A stretch of 64,000 bases of DNA from Crambe crambe (GCA_963924555.1 OZ004596.1:2976001-3040000); one strand, 5' to 3'. Numbered from the stretch's first letter, positions 1-11,799 are shown. The notes: generated by a model not told the origin, from the letters alone. Translations and numbers: made by a program.

Positions 1-1137
1 AACTTTGTAGAGAAATGAACCAAATATTCTAGCTAACTGCTCAAATTCTATTTGGTATGCAGTTGACCCTTGGAAAAGAAAAAGAACTCACTTTTTCATG
101 GTACACATCAACATGAATGGCCAACCCATTCATGTTCTCTGATACAAGTATGCAAACAATCAATTCACCATAATTGAAATGATTATAATAATTTACTGCC
201 AGTTTCAACCTCCTTTGATTGGAAGTGGTGATGAGTTGCACTAGATGATCCAGATTAAACACATAATTGTATTCGTTAACAAGGATTGTGATGCTCATGA
301 TGTAGATCATAATTTGTACTGAATTCGATTATGTGTGGTATGAAGATCTCTAAATGTGCACAGGGGCCATCTGAACTTCCGTCCAACAGTGTAAAATATA
401 GATACTAGAGATTACACGGAAGGGTAAGAAATTACCTTTGTCCATCTCAAACCATTGCTATGTATTAGTGTTACAAAGCATCTGGAAGGTGAGACAAGGT
501 TCTACTTGGCCGCTACGCTACACTATATAGGAGGCCATGCCCCTTTTAAAATTATTATGCATGTCGTTAGCTCTCCACCTTAAAGGGTACAAAGTTTGAG
601 TTATTAATTTGAACTTGAAATCATGATTTGGAGTTGACCTTCCGCTTGCCATTAAAAAAAAAAGTTTCTTCATGATCAGCTTGCCTTAATTAACCCTCAA
701 TACATGTGCAAGGGTTACAGTACTCAGTTGTTTGTTACATTGACTCCAGTAGTGATTAGAACATATCAACTTCTACTTTGACATCTAGACGATATTCTTA
801 AATTGCATCGATTTCTTCTTTATCGTAGCAATATGCTTGTACATGTTTGTTGACCATTACCATAGCTGCCAGAAGTGGTCAGGCAAGTCAGGCATTTGCT
901 GGACCAATAATTAACGCTTAAACTGGTAAAGGTTATCACACGCACAATCTATCAATTCACATTGTGTGAAAGTATCTTTGGTCATGTGGTGCTAGTGGAG
1001 GGGGCAGTCAGTAGGAATGATAATGTGGTGGCAAGGGAAGTCAAGTTGTATGGCACGATTTGACCTGCACAAAATTTAAGGCTCAGGTGGATGGCCTGCA
1101 AGAAGAGGTAACAGTAACGATTTATCACCCTTGGAGA
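1..1137. other. AT-rich stretch without recognisable gene
   Basis: I see no convincing exon or repeat end here. The only open frame of note is about 89 codons on the minus strand near the left edge, with no recognisable motif. The stretch may be intron of the FET-like gene that ends at 4470. Confidence 0.5.
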
Positions 1138-1571
1138 TCCCAGTCCCCTCCAAAACAGCCTACGGAGTAACCCTCACTGACATCAGTGCCCTCGGACCTA
1201 CATCCATAACTTCCTACTGGTACCAGTGCCCTTAGGCCTATTTCCAGAACTGCCTACTGGCACCACTGCACCTCCAAAATGGCCTACAGAGTAACCATCA
1301 CTGGCACCAGTACCCTTGGGCCTAACTCCAGACATTCAGTTACCATCACTGGCACAAGTGCCCTTGGGCCTACCTCCAGAACAGCCTACATTGTATTATT
1401 TACTATTACATATTTCTTACTGAAGAGAGGTACATTTTTTGCAAACCTTACAATTGAAGTGACTGTGTCACAAGACTTGCACGTACACTAGTTAGCAGAG
1501 TCTCATCTCTGTCTGCAATCAAGGCTTGCCGCTACAGGTGAGAAAGAACTCTGCTTTCACGTGTTCATAGA

Positions 1572-2700
1572 TTGCATGGTAAGGATCGTCAACAAGGAGA
1601 CGGTAGTACAATTTCTGACTTGAAAAATCTCTTGATGGTCCTCCAGAAGTTACTGATTTATCTTTCCAGGGGCACGAAACTAGATCTTGTCACAGAGAAG
1701 CTGTTCAGCAGATTACAACCATCCCAGCTAGACAAAAATGTTGCTGAAAGTCTCACTTCAGCCATTGCTGAAGAGAAAATGGTTAACCGTGCTTGCTTTC
1801 TCAAGGTCCTAAACTTAGTTCATTTCTTGGCTCGGCAAGGATTACCTCTTAGAGGTGATAATGAGGCTGATTGGAATTTTAATCAATTATTGTTAGATGT
1901 AACGATAGCATTTCAGTGAATGGAGACTAATAAATATACTAGTCATGCCTTTAAGTTACTAAGGAGCTTAGTTTGTAATTTGCAAACATCTAAATACACT
2001 ATAATTGTTGATGAAACAATTGATATTAGCACAATAGAGCAAGTTATGATTATGCTACGTTGGGTTGATTCTTCTCTGAAGATTTTATTGGCTTGCACTC
2101 TACTGACTCCATTGCTTCTGGAAATGATTATCTTCTTAGATTTGGTTTAAGCGTTGAAATTGTAGAGGTCAATGTTATGATGGAGCTAGCAAATGAAGGG
2201 TTATAGGACAGGTGTATGCAAGCAGATCTTGGAAATGGAATCATGTGCAGTCTATTTGCATAGTTATGGGCATGCTATTAATTGGGCTTGTCAGGACACC
2301 ATTCATGATATTAAGGATACTCACATTTGATATATTTCTTTAATACTCATCCAAACGTAATGCAGTTTATTTAAAAAAAGAAATTTCTCCAAATGAAGCT
2401 GGGTTCTGTACTCTTTGTCCAACCAGGTGGAAGAATCTTTGGCTAGTGTTAACCGTAATTACAGAGTAGTTGAAATTGTTTCTCAGAAATGGCATCTAGA
2501 GAATTGGAAATGACCTCTAGAGTTAATGATATAGCTGCTCAGTTCTTTGGTTTGGGGTTGGTAAGAAGGTGCTTATACTTGCTGACAACCTCAGCCACTC
2601 TCTTCAACAGAAGAAACTATCTGCTGCTAAAGGTCACAGAGCTGCCATGCTTACCTGTGATGCTCTTTCTTAGAGTGACTTCTCATTATAAGAGCTAGTG
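1572..2700 (+). pseudogene. Broken hAT transposase (DUF4371/ZMYM1-like)
   Basis: Successive frames carry hallmarks of the DUF4371-type hAT transposases. There is an LARQGLPLRG motif followed by NFNQLL, then a catalytic-core segment with VDETIDIS and EQVMIMLRWVD. A GQCYDGAS motif follows near 2165-2190, a YLHSYGHAINWACQDT-like stretch near 2250-2300, and LCPTRW near 2415. Stops and frameshifts separate these pieces (stop after 1919, TGA after the YDGAS motif), so no full protein can be made. The C-terminal dimerisation region is only faintly present around 2550-2700. This is a dead copy, and host use is unlikely. Confidence 0.75.
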
Positions 2701-3266
2701 ATGTTGGTACTTCCCCGCAGAGTTGTATAATGCTACCACATGCACCATGCTGTAGACGTGGGCATGTGGTCACACCTATTATTCTTTCTAGACAACCATT
2801 TCTTGCAAACCACTGGATAAATCCATTCGGCTACAATCTTTTCTACCAGCTGAACACCTGAAGTCTTTAAAAAATTGTTGTGCACTCAGCTAGCTAGCTG
2901 TCAGCTACATTCTCAACCTCCAAGTAGAGCCATATGGCTGAACACCTGAACACTTTCAAGTCTTTACTTGCTGATCATAAATAATCATTGCCACTTGGGC
3001 TGCTGTCGTTTTGCTATGCCATGGAGCTGGCCAGGAGAACTATACGTAGAAAGTATACGTAGAAAGTATACACATGAGCTATTAGAAATATTTCTGTGAA
3101 ATGAAAAAATGTAGCAAACAAGGGTAGGGATGAAGTTTGTTCCAGCAAACAATACCTACATATACATCACACTCAAGCCATAAGCTATGGTAGCTTCAGA
3201 TATAGTGCAAAAGATTTTATTTACTTACTTTTTTGAGTAATGGTCATCCATACATTTTTTTTCAAG

Positions 3267-3480
3267 TGCAACTGCATACCAAGTAGAAAGACAATACCAT
3301 GTCACGCATGGGGCACGGTTTCCAACTAAGAGCGAAGCTAGTTCATGCTATGAAGTGCCGACTAAAGCTAGTTCATGCTATGAAGTGCGAACTAAAGCCT
3401 ATGGAAGAGCAACAAGGTACTTTGGTTATATTTGCTAGCGTATAAGCTGAAAAGCCTACTTTAGTTTGATATGACTCACT
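3267..3480 (-). repeat. Interspersed repeat unit with ACTTGGTATG end
   Basis: Reading on the minus strand, this unit holds a 30-bp direct duplication (3339-3398) around the phrase CTAGTTCATGCTATGAAG and ends in CTACTTGGTATG. Related units lie at 51895-52145, 52455-52690 and 53200-53410. Shorter pieces occur near 50610-50650 and 8665-8740. It lies inside the hAT block and probably belongs to that family's non-coding part. Confidence 0.55.
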
Positions 3481-4151
3481 GTTGTTTGAATTCTGGCTGG
3501 CTAATTAACTTTAGTGCACTGCCATAACACTAGCTATGGCTCTATCTGGTCAGCAACTCGTGTGTGTACTGAGCTGCTGCAATTGAGTTGGTAAGGATGG
3601 TCATGGACACAAGTCGCGCAGCAGAAAAGAAGAGGTTGGCTGGGTTGACTAGAAGCTACAAAGGTTCTCCTGCTATCCTGTGATGGTCAGTAGCCAGCAT
3701 GTAAAAAATCCGAGCTCCGGGACCTTCCATGAGCTGCATATTTACATTTAGTTTTATTTATTTCTACTTGGTATGTAATTTTATTTCATAGCTACCTTAA
3801 CAAAAATACAGTCAGGAAAAATAAATGAATATATAGTATATGATGTATCAGCTTCTCTACACATTTTGGACATCATAAGGTTACATTCATGCTTGGTTTG
3901 CTCTTCATTTCTCAGCCATTGTTTAGAAAATTCTTTTCTTTATGTATGCGCATTATGCAATTTATAATTATATGGCTATAACCCTTACCCACTGCAACTA
4001 ACTACACTTCTTGATATCATCTTCAAGGTTGTTTTTTTTGTTGTTGTTTTTTACTTGGTATGCTGTGCAGGAGCATACAGTTTCCTATCCCGTAGTCTGT
4101 AGGTACAGCAACATTCACCTCTTACATAAAGTCACCACTTCTGTTATGTAG

Positions 4152-4470
4152 GTGTGGCAATATGAACTTTGCTCGAAGGTCTCACTGTAATCGCTGTGGT
4201 ATCCCCAGAGATGGTAACTCCTCTGATGGGATGCATGGAGGAAGGGGTGGAGGAAGAGGTGGTGGTGGGAGAGGTGGAAGTTTCAGGGGGGGACGTGGTG
4301 GTTTCAGGGGAGGACGTGGTGGAGGTGGTGGTGGATTCAGAGGAGGTGGAAGGGGAGGGGGACCTGATAGGTTCAGGTATGGTTATTAGCATTTTGTCTT
4401 GATTTTGCTGTGACAGATTTTTTTCATTCATAGGCAAGATCGACCCAGGGGACGTGACCGACCTTACTGA
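4152..4470 (+). CDS. FET-family RNA-binding protein, last two exons (FUS/EWSR1/TAF15-like)
   Basis: Two terminal exons are visible: 4152-4376 and 4434-4470, joined across a 57-bp GT..AG intron in an arginine codon. The first opens inside a RanBP2-type zinc finger (CGNMNFARRSHCNRC, lacking the upstream W-x-C half, which must be in an earlier exon) and runs into about 50 residues of RGG/FRGG repeats. The second encodes RQDRPRGRDRPY and a stop. Zinc finger, RGG box and a C-terminal basic segment ending in PY is the arrangement of FUS, EWSR1 and TAF15, where the tail is the transportin-1 nuclear import signal. FET proteins act in transcription and RNA processing. The RRM exons were not found. They may lie upstream of the window or be separated by the hAT insertion. 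Confidence 0.8.
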
Positions 4471-6115
4471 CTACTAGTGTTAAACTGGTCATTATCCAGC
4501 ATAGTGCAAGTACTTTACCTTCTCCGCTTTTTCTTCTTTTGTTACAATTCATAATTTTGGAAGTGTTAGGAAATGTGCGCACATGCATACTAATAGTTTG
4601 TCCAATTAATACTTTGTAACATCTGAGCAAATACATTTGAAATAACGAGTACCAGTTTTAAAAGGCTAGAAATGTCTTAGTAGATATCTAAGTCAGGGAT
4701 TCATAAAGAAAAATCAGATCTCTGGGGACATTATTCACTATATTATTGTCTGGCCTTCCAAATTTCATACCTTGGTCATGCATCACTGATGTTCTTCACT
4801 ACATTAGAAGAATCACCATTGTTAATATGTTCAAGTAAGGAGTCACTCTGTAGCTCCCATAAGCAGGGGAATGTGAAAACTTTGGGTTCTTCATTTATCA
4901 ATGAAGGTAACACATATCCTATGAATTCTTTGTTGGGTCCAAGAGTGTCCTGGCCGAGATGGGTCACCCACAACTGCTTCATAAATATTCATAGTGTCCA
5001 CAAGTGGTACCCACCTGCGGTTCAAGCATGAGCTGCAGATCCAGAACCCTTACCCAGTCATTTAATGAACTCTTGGTCCCCTATATAGCCCTGGTGTTAA
5101 AATTTGGGGGGCCAAATAGGGCCCCCCTTGTCCATACATGTGCATAACTGACCATGTGTACCAGTTATTGAGATCATAGTGACTGAAGTACAGGACAGGA
5201 GATTTATATTTTAATAATGGGAAGTATCCTGATGAGTTTGATAAGCATACTTAAGAAAGAGCTGCTTTTTTTATAGTGAAGGATACTACAAAAGCGGTGA
5301 GTATTATTCTAGTACATTTATTTTGCATTATTTTACTATTAATTTTTCTGTACAAACTTGGAGAGGTTGGTCATTGAAATGTTGCTCAAAGGAAGAGGAT
5401 AAGAAGTATCCATGACAGCGATCATTAATTTTGTGTATTAATCAGATGGTAGTATGCAAGTATTATTGGCCTGGGATGACCAATGATAGTCATATCATTA
5501 CTTTAAAGTAAATGAATGATGTACATAATGATTATCAGCAACACTTTTTCTTTAGCTTCCAAAACTCACCTAAATCCAGCTGCCTTTTCATTTCAAGCTG
5601 CTCAAAATAATGTCCCCTAAGAGCTACAGCCACGTGGTAGCTATGTACACTGCACTACTATTACGAATAACACCTAAGCCACAATAATGGAAAATAGCAA
5701 TGACCATAGAGCTAGAGGGGGGGTGGGGTATCCCCCCCCATGCGCGCCCTGCGCCCAACATATATTTTTTTTTTTTTGGGGGGGGGGGGGGCAACTGCCC
5801 TAGGCCCTGCCCCCATGCCATGTTGCACCTTGAGCCTCCCCTGGCCGGGCCCTAATAATGTTCTGTCACTGTTCTCAACTGTCGTGACCTCTGTTGTTCC
5901 ATTCATATTTCCTCCCCCCCCAACTCGGGCCAGACCTTAACGACTAGGTCTGCATCGCTATTAAAGTTTTTTCTACACATAAATCTATCATCTTCCTCCC
6001 ACAAAGAAAGAAAGAAAGAATGTCTGTGGAGTCAGATATGATTCTTCTATAGCCCTTCTGCGTGAGCTCACCGCAGCCGATACAATACTTATCTTCCATG
6101 TCTCTGATCGGGCGG
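4471..6115. other. Spacer between FET-like gene and BAP1
   Basis: No gene is recognised. Overlapping open frames on both strands at 4776-5031 have no family match that I know. A G/C-run segment at 5095-5125 and a poly-T/poly-G block at 5700-5800 are low complexity and generate spurious proline- and glycine-rich frames. A short (GAAA)n run lies near 6005-6020. Confidence 0.5.
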
Positions 6116-6317
6116 GTCTGGCTATGCGAGACTAGTCTCTCTTAGCCTCGCGCGAGGCTAAGTCTCTCTGAGCTAGGCCGGCCGCCCGCCGTGCGTTATA
6201 CGTCACGTGTATGTCACGTCGATTGACGTCGTTGGAGCTGATTGGCGAATCTTGACGTGAGACACACACAAGTCGTGGATTGGTAAGGGTCGCCGCTACG
6301 CCAGACTAGGATCAAGG
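6116..6317 (+). promoter_or_regulatory. CpG-rich BAP1 promoter, possibly MITE-derived
   Basis: This is the most CpG-dense stretch nearby and runs directly up to the BAP1 start codon. It contains a perfect 22-bp palindrome at 6141-6162 (core CCTCGCGCGAGG). A run of CACGTG/TGACGTC-type elements lies around 6195-6235, which are typical of bZIP/E-box binding. The two edges carry inverted, imperfect GTCTGGC...GAC ends (6116-6134 and reverse complement of 6288-6306). These resemble the ends of the element at 61814-63177, so the promoter may overlap an old MITE. Confidence 0.5.
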
Positions 6318-7610
6318 ATGAGTTCGGTACCTCTCTTAGCGCAACAGAAAGATTCAGTAGAGGAGTGGAGAGAATTAGAAAGTGACCCTGGGTTATTTTC
6401 CCTTCTGATCGAAGAGTACGGTGTTTGCGGGGTGAAGGTAGAAGAGATTTACGATATATCAAAGAAGATAGAAACAAAAGTTTATGGATTTGTTTTTCTG
6501 TTCCGCTACGAGATAGGAGATCGCAGGGCACGGAAGAAAGCCCGAGATTTAGCTTCTGAAGATGTCAGCTATGTATTCGAGCCTTCCATTGTTAACAGTA
6601 TGTTTTTTGCACATCAAATTATAGTCAATTCCTGTGCAACCCATGCCTTATTGAGTGTTCTCCTCAATTGCCCTACACTTGACTTGGGTCAAAATCTTAC
6701 TAAACTGAAATCATTTTCCAAAGGTCTTGATCCTGAAAGTAAGGGGTATGCAATAGCTAATATGGTTGAGCTATCTCGTGCTCACAACAAGCATGCCAGG
6801 CCATCAGTAATGCTACCTTCAACTGTACGGAAGGGGAGTGTCATTTCTTCTGCATGTGCTCTCATACCTGAAACTTACCATTTTGTAAGCTATGTGCCAA
6901 TTAATGGCCGCCTATTTGAACTTGATGGTTTGAAGGAATATCCCATAGATCATGGCCCATGGGGAGAGCATGAAGAGTGGACTGATCTATTTCAGAGAAC
7001 TATATCCTACCGGCTTGCTAAATCTGAAAATTTCCTATTCAATTTAATGGCAATTATTCCTGATCCTGTTCCTCAGTTGAGTGGTATTTTGAAAGGTTTA
7101 CATGATAAGCAAGAGAGGTTATTACAAAATGTGATGAATGTAGTTACAAAAGATCCAGGCAGTGATGTGGGAGATGCTGCTGGTTGTAAGAACAGTGAAC
7201 ACCAAGAAAGGCTATTGAAGATAGGAGAAATATCCAAATTGTTACCAACTGACTTGGATGAAGTCATCAGGAGAGAGGATGATACTCGTATTGGGTCTAT
7301 TGCCAAGGTGATAATTAATACTAAGGAAATAGAAACTTGTACACGAAAATTGAAGGAGCACATAGAAACCATGCAGCGTTACCAGGTAGAGCATTCTCGA
7401 AGAATCCATAATTATGAACCTTTTATCACAGAATTTGTGAAGATACTGGCACAAAACAATCAATTGCCCTACCGAGTAATGAAATCAACTATGAAGTCTG
7501 TTAATGTAAATAATACTGGACAAAAACGAAAACGGCTCATAACAGACATTGGTTTGAAACACAGAAAACCTAAAACTACTCTCTTGGTTAATGGGACCAG
7601 AGTTAATTAA
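6318..7610 (+). CDS. BAP1: Ubiquitin carboxyl-terminal hydrolase BAP1 (Calypso orthologue)
   Basis: A single-exon 430-residue deubiquitinase of the UCH family. In animals BAP1/Calypso pairs with ASX(L) proteins as the PR-DUB complex that removes ubiquitin from histone H2A in the nucleus. The N-terminal catalytic domain (about 17-247) opens with ELESDPGLFSLLIEEYGV. The catalytic set is in place: Q100 (FFAHQ), C106 (NSCATHALLS), H188 (TYHFVSYVPI) and D203 (LFELDGLK). A coiled segment at about 295-365 leads to the C-terminal ULD motif HNYEPFITEFVKILAQ (364-379), then basic KRKR and KHRKPK stretches that look like a nuclear signal. Human BAP1 is 729 residues. The long disordered middle with the HCF1-binding motif is absent here, as in the short fly protein. 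The start is the first in-frame ATG, just upstream of the homologous region. The gene is convergent with CENP-O. Confidence 0.95.
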   Translation: MSSVPLLAQQKDSVEEWRELESDPGLFSLLIEEYGVCGVKVEEIYDISKKIETKVYGFVFLFRYEIGDRRARKKARDLASEDVSYVFEPSIVNSMFFAHQIIVNSCATHALLSVLLNCPTLDLGQNLTKLKSFSKGLDPESKGYAIANMVELSRAHNKHARPSVMLPSTVRKGSVISSACALIPETYHFVSYVPINGRLFELDGLKEYPIDHGPWGEHEEWTDLFQRTISYRLAKSENFLFNLMAIIPDPVPQLSGILKGLHDKQERLLQNVMNVVTKDPGSDVGDAAGCKNSEHQERLLKIGEISKLLPTDLDEVIRREDDTRIGSIAKVIINTKEIETCTRKLKEHIETMQRYQVEHSRRIHNYEPFITEFVKILAQNNQLPYRVMKSTMKSVNVNNTGQKRKRLITDIGLKHRKPKTTLLVNGTRVN

Positions 7611-7714
7611 GGTGTAGTGTTGTGGTACGAATCATGTGAATTCTTAATGTGATAGTAATACATTTCAGCCTACAATAATTATCTACTTTTTCGTAGCCAT
7701 TGTTGTACTTGATA

Positions 7715-10700
7715 CTAGCCTTGTTCAATGTTTTGATCTAAAAACAAGTTTTGAAATGCTCCAGCAATCGGTAAGGTCATAAATGCTCGCACTACTTGCT
7801 GTCGATCCACTGGTAGATCAGCTGAAAAAGTAAATACACAAGACTGCACATAATCACCAAGTTATTAACACACTGCAAGACAAACAGACACTATAACCAA
7901 GGTATGCTTGTTTAGCGGTATTGGTTGACGAATGAAGCATCTGTATGCTACATTCAGAGATTGCTCAATAGGCATAAGCCTTCATAATTATAAGTCACTG
8001 ATTGATCATTACCACTAAACTGTGTGTACTAATTAGAATATGATAGTACATTTGGTGTGGTAGGAGTAGAATATAAAGAGCAGAAGATGAAGCAGAGTCA
8101 TTTACACACTTAATAAATCACTAGTTTTAACTAGTCTTGTAAGCCACACCCATATAAAGCAGAGTCATTTACACACTTTCTAAATCACTAGTTTTAACTA
8201 GTCTTGTAAGCCACACCCATTCTTTTCTTTATTATTGGACAAATTCCTATAGATGACTAGTCAGAATTTCTGAATTCCTGACAATAATTGGATCTATGCA
8301 CACTGCGATCAAATCTTCAGGTTGGTGTATAATAATAAAACTGCATCCCTCACCCTCAAAGTGATGTACTATGATTCTATATTTGAAGCTTCCTACTGTA
8401 GTCTAAGCTCCAAAACTTTGTCAGTAGCATACCCTCAAATTGCACAACCTCATGGGCATCCTGCTAGCCTCACTGAACTAAGATTGTTTTCTGAGCATAG
8501 GAACTAGAAGATAGCAAATAGTGAGCAGTAAGTATATACTGAGAAAGGGAAGCTGTGGAGTGTCTGTAAGAGCATAAACATCATTTAATTTGCTTGGTAT
8601 ATAAAGTATTTAAAATTTGTTTTGCAAGCCATACCCAAAGATATCTTTGACACTTTACATTATAGCTAGGCTGGAGAATCCAACAGTAGAGAGTCATGTG
8701 GAAAACACTAAGGTGGGCTTTTCAGTTAACGTGCTTAGGGTTGAAGAGAAAGAAGAGTTTACTTAATTTACAACTTGATCCACCAACCATACATAGAGAG
8801 TGCTAACACATCACATCCCCTTACTTGTATCACTACAATTGACAGAAGATGGATGAGTAGACTGGAGATTTTTGTAATGGAGTTGTACTGTTAACTGAAA
8901 TAATTCTTTATCACTTGCTTCAATCTCCTAAGAGTTTATAGGAACCGGCAATGAATGGTAAAATCAGAACAATTATCTTACCAGTACTAGCTGTATAATA
9001 CTGTATGCACATGAAGCTGTAATGGTTTCCTTTAAGTAGTCTGAATAGTTAGAACTAAATTCGATGGCTTGTTGCTTCCGTTGAACATAGGCAGAGAGGT
9101 AAGTATGAATAAGATGTATCATCATTGGAAACTATCAGTGGGTAGTGATACAAAAAAATAATTGAGAAGTATAATATTGATTTTCTCACGTTGATTTCAT
9201 ACTGGTTATGTTTTTCCACAATTAATTTCAAAGGAATAAAAATTGGAATTGTATCCCAGCAGACCTACATATGGTACATAATTATATCATGGGATATAAT
9301 ATGGATAATATGGATATACATAATAATATACCTGGACTTGTTTGTCATCAAATTGTAATTCCAAATAAAAGGGTTCACAATATTCTCCTTAAAACAATCA
9401 CATGTAAGAGAACAAGAATCATGGAATCGCAAATAACATACCTTTATAGCAGGTTTCATAATGAACCCGGACTTTTCCCCGAGTGATTATTTCAGCAGTA
9501 ATACCAGTGCATCTATGAGCAGAGATCATGTCTTCTAAATACTGTTCATATTCCACTTGTGTAGCTTTTATCAATAGCTGCATTGAGAGAGATTTTATGA
9601 TCTCAAATGTGACAATGAAAATTTAATGTGGAATGATAAAAAAAGTGAAGGATGACAGTTATGATTACGGAAGGATGAAGTTGAATATGGGCACATCACC
9701 TTGTGATAGTGCCCAGAGATTCAATTTCATCCTTCAATAATCACAACTTCATCCTTGTGACTTGCAGCATGCACATACATAGCCCAAAAATCTGGTACTT
9801 CATTTATTTAGTAAACTGCACAATTTAAGCCCCTACAAGAAGTAGCAGTATACAGTCATCTCAAACACGTGTACAATTATTTCACAGGTGCAAGACTGTA
9901 CAGTCATGTGATTGACCTTCTTATACTTGTCTATTATCTTTAATGATAACTGTGATCAGCTAATCACCTGTCAGTTGTACATTTTCGTGCATGAAGAGTC
10001 AGTGTGTGGTTGGGCCGTCTTTTCCTTTCCCCTTCCCCTTCCGACAGCCTGGGGATGAGGCTACTCCTTGGCCAGCTAGTTAAAGACTCAAATAGATAGC
10101 TGGTAAGTAACTAGAGCATTAGATATCGAGAGTGCGCTAGCACTCTCTAAGTAGGGATGGTGGACCTGAAGGCTGGAAGATTTATGCCCAGAATATTGTC
10201 ATAGTCATGCCCTACATTGCTATTCGGTTGCAGAAGCTGGGAAGAACCAGCTGGAGCCAGAGTCTGAGACTTGCTAAAGATTACTTCTATCACTGGCTTA
10301 TCAAAATTCAACTAATTCAATAAATTCTACTTCAAGTTTGTCCCCACTATAGCTTGTATTCCTATTATAAGCGAGTGAGGAATCTGCCTTCAAAATAGTA
10401 CAAGTGACAGTGGTGATTTTGATACCTGGATAACATGCTTACTGTCTAAAAAATTTCTCACCTCATCTCGTGTATTTGAAGGTAGAGAAGCTGTAGGTAC
10501 AAAGAAAATATTATTCATTCTCTCACATTGTGTAGTACTTGCTAGAATTGGCAAGCAAAGCATCTTATGCTTGGGCTCTGAATCTTCACAGAGACTATTC
10601 AGGGGGGTTTTCTAGGGGTAACAATGATTACTTTCTTTGGTTTTTTTTGGTCACACTGTACTGCTTCATGGAGATGACAGCTAGACCATTTATAGACTTG

Positions 10701-11646
10701 TCTCTTTTGCCATAGATGTGTGGATTTTTAAAGAATAATGTACTTTCTAACTGATTGGCCTGTTTGCAATGCAGAAGCATAACCATATGCCTGAGATATT
10801 GATTAGATCCCATTGGTGAGGTGAATGACCCATTTAGAGTATGAAGTGATAACTATCCAACCCTCCACATATGTATGTGCAGGTACATGTATCACATGGT
10901 ATTAAAGTATTTCCCCCCACTAATGTGATCAACGAATGGGCTTGCTTGGCTCACCCTATTACATTTTGGATTATGTGGCAGAGTGGCAGAAGCTATACAT
11001 ACATATTATGAGGACTTCACTATAAATATTGCTACAAACAATCACCCATCAAAAAGAGAGAAAATAATGTCACCCACGAGTGAACTATTTATAGAGACAC
11101 CTAGTGGTCTAAAGTTTGACCATTCCTAAATCCATATATCCACCCCTTGGCTAAACTTTGGGTTTACATTGTATTTAGCACAGGTAGCTGACACACTGAA
11201 TATCACAACAAACATTTAGTAGAGGACTGCCACAACTCTGTTACAAGGGCCAAATGATTGGGACTCTAAATGCTTTAATCTTACAGAGGAACCAATGAGG
11301 AGAATTTGTTCTGATCATAATTATAACGTGGAATGAGCAGCTTTAACTCAATGAAAAGAGAGGCATTAAGAGGGTCAAAAAGATGAGAAAACACCCATGA
11401 AAACTGACGCCATGACATTATTAGTCTTCCGGCTATACAACCAACATCAAACATATTCCTGATCCTATAAGTAATGTTAACTTACTACAGAATGATGAAA
11501 CCATTTTCGTTTTTGAAGAAGCAGTAGGATTATGACAGAGTTTTTTCAGCAGATTTTTCTTTCTCATTGACAATTCCATAACTAAAGTACTAAGCCTTTC
11601 GATTTCTTTCTGCTTGGTGACCACATCTGATTGTTGTTGTGTATCA
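7715..11646 (-). CDS. CENPO: Centromere protein O (CENP-O/Mcm21 family), N-terminus unresolved
   Basis: Eight exons on the minus strand fit by GT..AG borders and reading phase: 11646-11486, 10490-10462, 9577-9442, 9387-9332, 9264-9190, 9131-8982, 8894-8825 and 7821-7715 (stop). Together they give about 260 residues. A charged helical N-part (KQKEIERLSTLVMELSMRKK) precedes the RWD-like region. AHRCTGITAEIITRG aligns with the vertebrate AYHFTGLSGKLTSRG segment. DTIPIFIPL matches HSVPVFIPL, TYLSAYVQRKQQ matches EYLNAYSGRKYQ, and LHYKNL matches LLYKDL. The C-terminus carries RAFMTLPIAGAFQNLF. CENP-O belongs to the constitutive centromere network (CENP-O/P/Q/U/R). The match is by motif order, because the family diverges fast. 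The first exon(s) above 11646 were not identified. The intron between exons 3 and 2 holds a foldback repeat, and a 92-bp CT run lies just before the first known exon. Confidence 0.82.
8091..8219. repeat. Tandem duplication, 67-bp period
   Basis: Two nearly identical copies (8091-8157 and 8158-8219) contain GCAGAGTCATTTACACACTT and end in a GTAAGCCACACCCAT phrase. The array lies in the last CENP-O intron. Confidence 0.85.
9647..9756. repeat. Foldback (inverted) repeat in a CENP-O intron
   Basis: Arms of about 48 bp (9647-9694 and 9709-9756) are imperfect reverse complements, separated by a 14-bp loop. Each arm carries two AAGGATGA-type phrases. This is probably a small foldback MITE. Confidence 0.75.
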
Positions 11647-11675
11647 CTACAATGTTGATGAAATACAGGATCCAA

Positions 11676-11678
<3 letters not shown>

Positions 11679-11770
<92 letters not shown>
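11679..11770. repeat. (GA)n/(CT)n microsatellite, about 46 units
   Basis: About 92 bp of pure GA dinucleotide. On the minus strand it reads as a CT run ending about 33 bp before the AG at 11647-11648 that starts the first recognised CENP-O exon. It may therefore serve as the polypyrimidine tract. Open frames of Ser-Leu or Arg-Glu across it are artefacts. Confidence 0.97.
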
Positions 11771-11773
<3 letters not shown>

Positions 11774-11799
11774 TTTTAACATAATTATACAAAGCATAT

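Larger units (their letters stand above)
1138..3790 (+). mobile_element. Decayed hAT DNA transposon
   Basis: The block starts with several imperfect units of about 45 bp built on a GGCACCAGTGCCC core (1150-1395), continues into a broken hAT transposase frame (1572-2700), and ends with non-coding sequence around 3590-3780. Both the left units plus the following roughly 200 bp, and the right part (3590-3780), reappear in opposite orientation at 52100-53200, where the transposase-coding middle is missing. That shared structure defines the approximate limits. I could not identify clean terminal inverted repeats or a target duplication, so the ends are approximate. Confidence 0.6.

Noticed and set aside
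4144-4437. Minus-strand Ser/Thr/Pro-rich open frame
   Set aside because: It is the complement of the RGG repeats of the FET-like exon. Low complexity explains the openness.
4776-5031. Possible gene with open frames on both strands
   Set aside because: Both strands are open with no family signal or clear splice sites, so a real exon cannot be separated from chance.
5624-5940. Overlapping Pro/Gly/Lys-rich frames on both strands
   Set aside because: Caused by homopolymer T, G and C runs.
6214-6531. Minus-strand 105-codon frame over the BAP1 start
   Set aside because: Antisense shadow of BAP1 coding and its promoter. Nothing recognisable.
7073-7463. Minus-strand frames of 99 and 73 codons
   Set aside because: Shadows of the BAP1 C-terminal half.
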